Below, piece after piece: positions 55,762 through 64,000 of a stretch of DNA of 64,000 bases; position 1 is the first letter of the stretch; every line of letters begins with the position of its first letter. A model generated the notes under the pieces. That model was given only the letters and a program-made list of their open reading frames with translations. It searched no databases and was not told where the DNA came from. This DNA is from Tillus elongatus. Its lineage: Eukaryota > Arthropoda > Insecta > Coleoptera > Cleridae. Position numbers and translations under genes: made by a program. The DNA lies in contig OZ023265.1 of NCBI GenBank assembly GCA_964006375.1, forward strand, positions 13,503,993 to 13,567,992, written 5' to 3'.

Positions 55762-56157
55762 GTGATGTTTAAAATGTATATCTAGACTTTGTCGGTGGGT
55801 TATAAAATGAGGCAAATATCTTAGTTAAATTTTATTTCTGCACAACAAGACGCTAACTAAGTAAACTGCTGGACATATCAAGTGGATCAGTTTTTTTTTT
55901 TCTTAAAATTTATTACGTCATAACTTTCGAACCAAAAGAGATATTGAGTTGCGGTTTGGACGAAACTGCATCAAATTTTATCGGCAATAAGCTCCTTTAT
56001 CGGTCACTTTCCACCTTCAATTTTGGTCGAAACTGTATTATACAGGGTGTAAACTCTGCAAAAATTTCAAAATTTCAATCGATTCGAGACTTTTTGTGGG
56101 TGAATTTCAATTTCTGTTTTACATATCTCTTTGATCCACTAGACAATTGGACAAATG

Positions 56158-56395
56158 GTCTGGACGCAGCAAGTGCGTTATGGTATTGAATTTTCATAAC
56201 AATGTTTTTAATGGCAAATATGTATTTTTTAATATAAGTAGGCTTCAAATTTGGTTACCGGTATAACCTATATAGTAGAATAAATGTAACATATTTCCTC
56301 AAATAACCGTTAAGACAAAACTCCCAAAAAAGTTTTTTGCATAAAAATTTATAAACAATTTTTTCACGAAAATCCTAAAATATATTTTTAAATAA
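56158..56395 (+). mobile_element. GACGCAG-ended MITE, left half
   Basis: ggacgcagcaagtgcgtta + tggtattgaattttcat, ggttaccggtataaccta and an AT-rich tail. It is cut off by the LTR at 56399. Confidence 0.65.
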
Positions 56396-56398
56396 CTG

Positions 56399-56992
56399 TG
56401 TTAAAGGGAGCGGGGGCTAATTTGAGGAATAAACTCGTCGAACTAAGCGTATTTGAACATCGGTAACAGTTTAATTATAAATTTAATAACTCACAACAAG
56501 ACTCAACAATAACATTATTAACAACAACTAAATGAACCTAACATAGACTGTTTACATCGTGAATCTTAATTGAACAGTGTTATTATGTTTACATAATTAA
56601 ATCACAAGTGTCGCGTCTTTACATTTTAAGCAATCTAAATTAACTACATCGTAAGAACTTATTTCACTGATCTCATTTTTACACTACTTCATGTTTACTA
56701 ACAATCCTATTTATAGTTTCTTCATTAGTTTGCGACCTTCTAAATTGCCGACTTTAGCATTCCTGCGCCCCCTTATACGTTGCGAATTTACTTTGTTTAT
56801 TGTTTACATACTAAATGTGATATTTTCAATGTCAGTCGACACAATTCTGACCTCTAATTATTTGCAATATTTACATTCCTTAGTGTAAATAGATTTCTTA
56901 AAACTAAAGTCACTTGTTATTTTACTGATCTTAATAATTATGTTTCCATGCTTTTATACTGTCCTTCTTCAACCATCATTGTTCTCTGAACA
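56399..56992 (-). mobile_element. LTR of an LTR retrotransposon (594 bp)
   Basis: Minus strand starts TGTTCAGAGAACAATG and ends GCTCCCTTTAACA. It is colinear with the solo LTR at 18442-18946 but about 90 bp longer. The region on its upstream side (57000-59300) carries degenerate minus-strand frames that may be internal sequence, which would make this the 3' LTR. I did not find a clear polypurine tract, so the link is uncertain. Confidence 0.75.
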
Positions 56993-57164
56993 TTCTGCCG
57001 AGTCAACAAAAATGACGACTCGCTGGATGGCTCTGACCTGAATGTTTGATTTATCTTTTACCTATGTTTGGCACTTATTATACTAATCGAAAGAATGTTG
57101 TATAGTACCATAGGGTGAGAATTAACATACTAATACTTGCATTGATGTAGACAACCTTATGTAT

Positions 57165-57495
57165 GTTACTGGACTTAATAATAAAATTAATATTTTTGGA
57201 TTCAATCCTACGTATGATAATGGAAATCACAATAATTAAAATAATATAACTATGCATACCACTCTAGGATGGTAATCGGAATAATAATTAAAATAATTTT
57301 TTTGAATACAACCCTACTTTTGATAATCGACATAACAATAATTAAAATAAAATAACTATATATACCACTCTAGGATCGTAATCGGAATAATAATAATTAA
57401 AATAATATTTTTGAATACAATCCTACGTATCCTAATCAAAATAACAATAATTGAAACAATATAATTATGTATACCATTCTAGGATCGTAATATAA
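57165..57495. repeat. ~107-bp minisatellite, about 3 units
   Basis: The word taccactctaggat recurs at about 57256, 57362 and 57471, with ataattaaaataat and tttgaatacaa.cctac between. Spacing is 106-109 bp. Confidence 0.8.
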
Positions 57496-57515
57496 TTACT
57501 AATGATCTACATGAT

Positions 57516-59302
57516 CTATGAATTTATGCCTCTTTTCTGGTGATGGGTTGGATATGTCATTTCGTCTTCCTTCTGGTGTCTCTCCTCCATGTTGTATTGT
57601 GGTTGCTTCCCCTGCTTCTTACCATGGCTGCCTGTGAGTTCCTTGTCTGTAACCTCTGTCATTGTGAAGTAACTGTGCCGATGATTTGAAGAACTGTCTC
57701 TGCTTTGCTTGCAGAGCTCTTCCCACTCCACAAAATCCAGCCACGCCGACCCTGAGTCGTTTTGGAGTGCTTTACCATTGAACCTTGACTTAATTTGACT
57801 ACACAGCGGCCACTGTTTGGTTGTTACCATGTGCCCTGCGTGTACTTTCTTCCTCTTGAACTTCCATCTAAACCTGTGCTTTCATTGGCGAACATGCACC
57901 TTATACCCATATACCTTATACTTTTGTTCTGTTTGTGAGCCCTCAATTTTTACTGGATGGCCCTTGTATACTTTGTGGCCTCTGCCCATCTTTGCTTGTC
58001 CCTGCATCTGACCTCCATCCTCCACCCCAGTGTGTGTAAATACCTGGGTGGTTGTACTTCTTATCGTTCTTACTTTACCCATCAACTGTTTCGTGGTTTA
58101 TTCCTTGGAAGCATTGGTCAAACCATTAACTTTTACCTTTGATGTGGTCGCTGTTTCTTTCCCCCTTGGTTGACTTATCCAAAATTTGGGAATCTTCAGC
58201 TTGGCAATCATCTGAGATTTGTTGCTGTACCATTTTCTTAACTTGAACCCACTCCATTTGAACATTTTGTTGGGTTCTGTTTGTGCTACTTTTCTTTGTT
58301 GCTTTGGTTCCGTTCCAGATTGAACCTTCTCCATATAACATTCTTTATTTCCTATCTTCGTTTCTATTAGGATTTTTTCTATTTGTACTACTGCTTGTTT
58401 TACTTCTTGTACCTCTTTCTTCCCCTTTATCATTGATGCCTTAAAATTTAATGAATTGCTCTCTCTACTTACATTAGTTTTCTTCGCTGCTGATTTGGCT
58501 CCAGATATGAGATACTCTGGATAAATTTTTAAATCAACTCTTTCCTGCTCGTCTTTGGCTTCTTCTATCTCTGGTAGCTCATTACTTAAATTTAAATTAA
58601 ATCTTTCTTGCTTGTCTGTGGCTTCTTCTACTTATGGTATCTCTTTACTTAAGTTTAAACTAAATATTTCTTGCTCGTTTTTGGCTTCTTCTACTTCTGG
58701 TATTTCTTTACTTAAATTTAAATTAAATCTTTCTTGTTTGTCTTTGGTTTCTCCTACTTCTGGCATTTCTTTACTTAAATTTAAATTAAATCTTTCATGA
58801 TCGTTTTTTTCTTCTCTACTTCTGGCATTTCTTTACTTACATTTAAATTAAATCTTTAATGATCGTTTTTGGCTTCTTCTACTGCTGGCATTTCTTTACT
58901 TAAATTTAAATTAAATCTTTCTTGTTCGTTTGTGGCTTCTTCTAACTCTGGTACTTTGTTTTCGAATGGAACTTCAACTTGTAAATTAAATTTTTTATGA
59001 TTGATTAAACATTTATTATTATGCCTTTCACTTTTAAAACACAAAATAGACACTGTTCTATTTGAAACAATTGAGTTACGACAGTTTGATTTTTTTACTT
59101 CAGTCACTATTTGAGAGCGCATCTCGATTTTTTCATAAAATAATAAAATTAAAAAAACCTCTCTGAGTGCGACATTTGCATTGGACTCCGATTTCTGTTG
59201 GTAAAAACGCAGTATCACAATTTTTGATATATGCCAAAAATGTGAAAAATTGCAAAACAATTGAAGTAAGTCGAAAACACTACAATTCGATGTAAAATGC
59301 AA
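57516..59302 (-). pseudogene. Degenerate frame chain with 21-residue repeats
   Basis: Reading minus, partly joined frames run from about 59302 to 57516. They are broken by a shift near 58850, stops near 58650, 58100 and 57890, and an end at 57516. Seven imperfect 21-residue units (pattern QERFNLNLSKEMPEVEEAK) lie at about 58545-58960. They are followed by charged lysine-rich stretches (VQEVKQAVVQIEKILIETK) and WLDFVEWEELCKQS near 57720. No protease, RT or integrase motif is recognisable. It may be internal or gag-like sequence of the LTR element at 56399-56992, or an unrelated dead gene. Confidence 0.4.
58545..58960 (-). repeat. 63-bp coding-type tandem repeat, ~6.5 units
   Basis: The word ttactta begins at 58582, 58645, 58708, 58771, 58833 and 58896, i.e. 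63-bp spacing with one 62-bp unit that shifts the frame. Each unit encodes NLNLSKE.PEVEEAK on the minus strand. Confidence 0.9.
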
Positions 59303-59319
59303 AAATGCAATAATATAAG

Positions 59320-59475
59320 GATTGTTCTATTTAAAAATTATATTTGTATAGCCAACGACTTATGGGCCACCTGTGATTGTAAAAATAATTTTTATAAGAT
59401 GCCGCTCAAAATTGCAGATATTCAAATATGAAGCATTTAATGAAAATTCGCTACCATAACGCACTTACTGCGTCC
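59320..59475. repeat. TA-core fragment and GACGCAG right end
   Basis: tagccaacgacttatgggc and ttataagatgccgctc (TA-core left region), then cgctaccataacgcact + tactgcgtccag at 59448-59472. Confidence 0.65.
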
Positions 59476-59580
59476 AGAATTTATTTTCTTACAAACATGA
59501 ATTATATTTCGATGGAATATACAAAAATGCAATAATATAAGGCGTGTTCGATCAACAAAAAAAATCGTATCGCCAAAGGC

Positions 59581-59832
59581 TGAAGCGGGCTCCACATTCG
59601 CGGCGCGAAGGCCGCGAATGTGAGTGTGGAGGTTAACGCGGAGTTTTCACGGTTTTCGTTCGCGCAGTGCGGTGTTTCCCGTCCGGTGTCGGTTTTATGT
59701 CCCACGACCCATCGCAGACGCGAACGCGAACGTCTCGAGTGTGGAGCCCGCGAAGTTTTCTGTCGCGCGGCAAAGCGCTCGCGGAGCGCTAACGCGACCG
59801 TGAATTCACGCCACGAATGTGGAGCCCGCTTT
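59581..59832. mobile_element. GC-rich foldback element A1 (copies at 60854-61107, 62133-62386, 63416-63669)
   Basis: Starts AAGCGGGCTCCACATTCG and ends with the complement CGAATGTGGAGCCCGCTT. Inside, a ~75-bp half is repeated twice (gttttctgtc.cgcg.caaag, gaacgcgaacg). It replaces the gactta|tgggcc junction of the TA-core background, leaving TA on both sides, which suggests a TA target duplication. Confidence 0.75.
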
Positions 59833-59920
59833 AGGGTCCAGCATGTGATTGTGGAAACAATTTTTAAGATGTAGCTCAAGACACCCTATAATTAACGTAT
59901 ATAATTATTTCTCGTATCTA

Positions 59921-60162
59921 AAGCGGGCTCCACATTCGCGGCGTAAATTCACGTTCGTGTTCGCGCTCCGCGAGCCCTTCGTCGCGGGACAGAAAACTTA
60001 CGCGCGCTCCACATTCATGACGTTCGTGTTCGCCTCCGCTATTCCTTTGTCGTGGGACAGAAAACCGACACCGGACGGGGACAGGTTATCTGTCCAGCGA
60101 CAAAGGGCTCGCGGAGCGCGAACACGAACTTTAATTCACGCCACGAATGTAGAGCGCGCTTT
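59921..60162. mobile_element. GC-rich foldback element B (copies at 61197-61437, 62476-62717, 63759-64000)
   Basis: The left arm (aagcgggctccacattcg, ttcacgttcgtgttcgcg, cgcgggacagaaaac) is the reverse complement of its right arm (ttatctgtccagcgacaa, gcgcgaacacgaac, aatgtagagcgcgctt), about 80 bp each. It is immediately followed by element A2 without a spacer. Confidence 0.75.
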
Positions 60163-60420
60163 AAGCGGGCTCCACATTCGCCGCGAAGGTCGTGAATGTG
60201 AGTGTGGAGGTTTTTGCATAGTTTTCGCGGTTCGCGTTCGCGCGTCGCGGTGTTCCCCGTCCGGTGTCGGTTTTCTTTCCCGCGACAAACGAATCGCGGA
60301 CGCGGACACGAACGCGTATGTCGCGAATGGGGAGCCCGCGTAAGTTTTCTGTCCGGCGACAAAGGGCTCGCGGAGCGTGAACGCGAACGTTAAGTCACGT
60401 CGCGAATGTGGAGCCCGCTT
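60163..60420. mobile_element. GC-rich foldback element A2 (copies at 61438-61697, 62718-62977)
   Basis: Same termini as A1. Interior has gaaggtcgtgaatgtgag, gaggtttttgcatagtttt and gtccggtgtcggttttctt. Ends tttatagaataac, where the TA-core background resumes. Confidence 0.75.
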
Positions 60421-60557
60421 TATAGAATAACAGTAATATTGAGCTTTGCCGTAGAAATGCGTAACCTGTATATATGTAAACAAATAAAAACTGAAACTAA
60501 CCCTGGATATGGGTCCTCGAGTACCTAGTTTGCGATTAGTCGAAAAAATCGTTTCTA

Positions 60558-60811
60558 AAGCGGGCTCCACATTCGCGGCGCGAAGGCCGCAATTGTCAGT
60601 GTGGAGGTTCTCGCGTAGTTTTCGTGGTTCACGTTCGCTCGTCGCAGTGTTCCCCGTCCGGTGTCGGTTTTCTGTCCCGCGACAAAGAAATCACAGACGC
60701 GAACGCCAACGTCGTAAATGTGGAGCCGGCGTAAGTTTCCTGTCCTGCGACAAAGGTCTCACGGAGCGCGAACGCGAACGTGAATTCACGCCACGAGTGT
60801 GGAGCCCGCCT
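60558..60811. mobile_element. GC-rich foldback element A3 (copies at 61837-62090, 63119-63372)
   Basis: Same termini. Diagnostic interior gccgcaattgtcagtgtgg and ggttctcgcgtagttttcg. It sits after the gaaaaaatcgtttct background word in every unit. Confidence 0.75.
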
Positions 60812-63800
60812 AAAGCGTGTTTGATAAAAAAAACATTGTATCGCCAACGGCTAAAGCGGGCTTAACATTCGTGACGCGAAGGCCGCGAATGTGAGTGTGG
60901 AGGTTAAGACGGAATTTTCACGGTTTACATTCGCGCGTCGCCGTGTTTCCAGTCCGGTGTCGGTTTTCTACCCCGCGACAAAGGAATCGCGGACGCGAAC
61001 GTGAACGTCGCGAGTGTGGAGCCCGCGTAAGTTTTCTGTCCCGCGACAAAGCGCTCGCGGAGCGCTAACGCGAACGTGAATTCACGCCGCGAATGTGGAG
61101 CTTGCTTCAGGGGCCAGCCTGTGATTGTAGAAATAATTTTTAAGATATAGCTCAAGACACCCTATAATTAACCTGTGCAATTATTTCTCGTATCTAAAGC
61201 GGGCTCCACGTTCGCGGATCGAATTCACGTTCGTGTTCGCGCTCCGCAAGTCCTTCGTCGCGGGACAGAAAAGTTACGCGCGCTCCACATTCGCGACGTT
61301 CGTGTTCGCGTCCGCTATTCCTTTGTCGTGGGACAGAAAACCGACACCGGACGGGGACAGGTTATCTGTCCAGCGACAAAGAGCTCGCGGAGCGCGAACG
61401 CGAACGTAATTCACGCCCCGAATGTAGAGCGCGCTTTAAGCGGGCTCCACATTCGCGGCGCGAAGGTCGTGAATGTGAGTGTGGAGGTTTTTGCATAGTT
61501 TTCGTGGTCCACGTTGGCGCGTCGCGGTATTTCCCGTCCGGTGTCGGTTTTCTTTCCCGCGACAAACGAATCGCGGACGCGGACACGAACGCGTATGTCG
61601 CGAATGGGGAGCCCGCGTAAGTTTTCTGTCCGGCGACAAAGGGCTCGCGGAGAGTGAACGCGAACGTTAAGTTACGCCGCGAATGTGGAGCGCGCTTTAT
61701 AGAATAACAGTAATATTGAGCTTTGCCGTAGAAATGCGTAACCTGTATATATATTTAAACAGATGAAAACTGAGACTAACCCCGGATATGGGTCCTCGAG
61801 GACCTAGTTTGCGCTCAGTCGAAAAAATCGTTTCTAAAGCGGGCTCCACATTCGCGGCGCGAAGGCCGCAATTGTCAGTGTGGAGGTTCTCGCGTAGTTT
61901 TCGTGGTTCACGTTCGCGCGTCACAGTGTTCCCCGTCCGGTGTCGGTTTTCTGTCCCGCAACAAAGGAATCACAGACGCGAACGCCAACGTCGCAAATGT
62001 GGAGCCGGCGTAAGTTTCCTGTCCTGCGACAAAGGTCTCACGGAGCGTGAACGCGAACGTGAATTCACGCCACGAATGTGGAGCCCGCTTAAGGCGTGTT
62101 TGATAAAAAAAACATTGTATCGCCAACGGCTAAAGCGGGCTCAACATTCGTGACGCGTAGGCCGCGAATGTGAGTGTTGAGGTTAAGACGGAATTTTCAC
62201 GGTTTTCATTCGCGCGTCGCCGTGTTTCCAGTCCGGTGTCGGTTTTCTGCCCCGTGAGCAAGGAATCGCGGACGCGAACGTGAACGTCGCGAGTGTGGAG
62301 CCCGCGTAATTTTTCTGTCCCGCGACAAAGCGCTCGCGGAGCACTAACGCGAACGTGAATTCACGCCGCGAATGTGGAGTCCGCTTTAGGGGCCAGCCTG
62401 CGATTGTAAAAATAATTTTTAAGATGTGGCTCAAGACACCCTATAATTAACGTGTGCAATTATTTCTCGTATCTAAAGCGGGCTCCACATTCGCGGATCG
62501 AATTCACGTTCGTGTTCGCGCTCCGCGAGTCCTTCGTCGCGGGACAGAAAACTTACGTGCGCTCCACATTCACGACGTTCGTGTTCGCGTCCGCTATGCC
62601 TTTGTCGTGAGAAAGAAAACCGACACCGGACGGGGACAGGTTATCTGTCCAGCGACAAAGGGCTCGCGGAGCGGGAGCGCGAACGTGAATTCGCGCAGCG
62701 AATGTAGAGGGCGCTTTAATCGGGCTTCACATTCGCGGCACGAAGGTCGTGAATGTGAGTGTGGAGGTTTTTGCATAGTTTTTGTGGTCCACGTTGGCGC
62801 GTCGCGGTGTTCCCCGTCCGGTGTCGGTTTTCTTTCCCGCGACAAAGGAATCGCGGACGCGGACGCGAACGCGTATGTCGCGAATGTGGAGCCCGCGTAA
62901 GCTTTTTGTCCGGCGACAAAGGGCTCGCAGAGCGTGAACGCGAACGTTAAGTCACGCAGCGAATGTGGAGCCCGCTTTATAGAATAACAGTAATATTGAG
63001 CTTTGTCGTAGAAATGCGTAACCTGTATATATGTATGTAAACAGATGAAAACTGAAACTAACCCCGGATATGGGTCCTCGAGGACTTAGGTTGCGTTCAG
63101 TCGAAAAAATCGTTTCTAAAGCGGGCTCCACATTCGCGGCGCAAAGGCCGCAATTGTCAGTGTGGAGGTTCTCGCGTAGTTTTCGTGGTTCACGTTCGCT
63201 CGTCGCAGTGTTCCCCGTCCGGTGTCGGTTTTCTGTCCCGCAACAAAGAAATCACAGACGCGAACGCCAACGTCGTAAATGTGGAGCCGGCGTAAGTTTC
63301 CTGTCCTGCGACAAAGGTCTCACGGAACGCGAACGCGAACGTGAATTCACGCCACGAATGTGGAGCCCGCTTAAAGCGTGTTTGATAAAAAAAAACATTG
63401 TATCGCCAACGGCTAAAGCGGGCTCAACATTCGTGACGCGAAGGCCGCGAATGTGAGTGTGGAGGTTAAGACGGAATTTTCACGGTTTTCATTCGCGCGT
63501 CGCCGTGTTTCCAGTCCGGTGTCGGTTTTCTGCCCCGTGAATAAGGAATCGCGGACGCGAACGTGAACGTCGCGAGTGTGGAGCCCGCGTAAGTTTTCTG
63601 TCCCGCGACAAAGCGCTCGCGGAGCACTAACGCGAACGTGAATTCACGCCGCGAATGTGGAGTCCGCTTTAGGGGCCAGCCAGCGATTGTAAAAATAATT
63701 TTTAAGATGTAGCTCAAGACACCCTATAATTAACGTGTGCAATTATTTCTCGTATCTAAAGCGGGCTCCACATTTGCGGATCGAATTCACGTTCGTGTTC

Positions 63801-64000
63801 GCGCTCCGCAAGTCCTTCGTCGCGGGACAGAAAACTTACGTGCGCTTCACATTCACGACGTTCGTGTTCGCGTCCGCTATTCCTTTGTCGTGGGACAGAA
63901 AACCGACACCGAACGGGGACAGCTTATCTGTCCAGCGACAAAGGGCTCGCGGAGCGCAAACGCGAACGTTAATTCACGCCGCGAATGTAGAGGGCGCTCT

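Larger units (their letters stand above)
59540..64000 (+). repeat. ~1.28-kb tandem array of GC-rich foldback elements in TA-core background
   Basis: The landmark acaccctataatta occurs at 59881, 61157, 62436 and 63719, giving periods of 1276, 1279 and 1283 bp. About 3.5 units are present and the array leaves the window. Each unit is TA-core background (gtgtttgataaaaaaa, cgccaacggc, gtgattgtagaaataat, aacagtaatattgagctt, gggtcctcgaggacctag) broken by four GC-rich elements. The many overlapping open frames on both strands reflect CpG-rich inverted repeats and do not encode proteins. Confidence 0.9.

Noticed and set aside
59502..63717. Dozens of overlapping 60-160 codon frames on both strands in the GC-rich array
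   Set aside because: They mirror each other on opposite strands, follow palindromic CpG-rich repeats, and contain recurring Arg/Ser/Pro words without a domain. Low stop frequency is explained by GC content.
59540..64000. CRISPR-like array
   Set aside because: Units are 1.28 kb with highly similar contents and no short repeat/unique spacer pattern, and the genome is eukaryotic.
59540..64000. CpG-island promoter
   Set aside because: The CpG-rich blocks are repeated foldback elements with inverted ends. No gene starts nearby.

Overview
The window looks like gene-poor, transposon-dense DNA from an arthropod, most probably an insect. It is AT-rich with about nineteen long (TA)n arrays. It carries jockey-like and R1/I-like non-LTR retrotransposons, a Penelope-like element, tRNA-derived SINEs, a diverged 5S rRNA copy, a hAT-type element, a solo LTR, and at least eight loci of a Tc1/mariner lineage whose last two catalytic Asp residues are 41 residues apart (DD41D). 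I found no convincing host protein-coding gene. The only long intact reading frames are a DD41D transposase (14542-15636) and the RT/RNase H part of a non-LTR element (33582-35903).

Layout. 1-5.2 kb: jockey-like relic, 5S pseudogene, 178-bp tandem duplication, SINE with target-site duplication. 5.2-13 kb: fragments of a recurring repeat with a (TA)n core (here the TA-core repeat), a 5'-truncated non-LTR element, and two broken DD41D transposases. 13.2-16.1 kb: a second SINE, then a complete 2070-bp DD41D element with ~415-bp inverted repeats lying inside a (TA)n array. 17.4-20.6 kb: a TA-core copy split by a solo LTR, then a 1157-bp hAT-like element carrying ~307-nt repeats with hammerhead-ribozyme-like cores. 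21.4-24.6 kb: Penelope-like element interrupted by a SINE-like insertion, then a mariner relic. 24.6-32.7 kb: an inverted-repeat element, TA-core copies, degenerate non-LTR elements. 32.8-37.8 kb: a third DD41D family whose transposase holds a 55-nt intron, interrupted by a recent R1/I-like insertion. 37.8-49.7 kb: MITEs, TA-core copies and further relics. 49.8-51.9 kb: a second 2070-bp DD41D element, again inside (TA)n, with one frameshift. 52-59.4 kb: pogo-like remnant, second copy of the intron-bearing family, an LTR with degenerate repeat-rich frames. 59.5-64 kb: a ~1.28-kb tandem array of GC/CpG-rich foldback elements running off the end.

The main themes are: (TA)n arrays are mostly an internal part of one repeat family and act as landing sites for other elements; the 3' stem of that family shows compensatory changes between subfamilies; and hammerhead-like cores occur in short repeated units reminiscent of Penelope-derived retrozymes. 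Family assignments rest on motifs read by eye, and no database search was possible.
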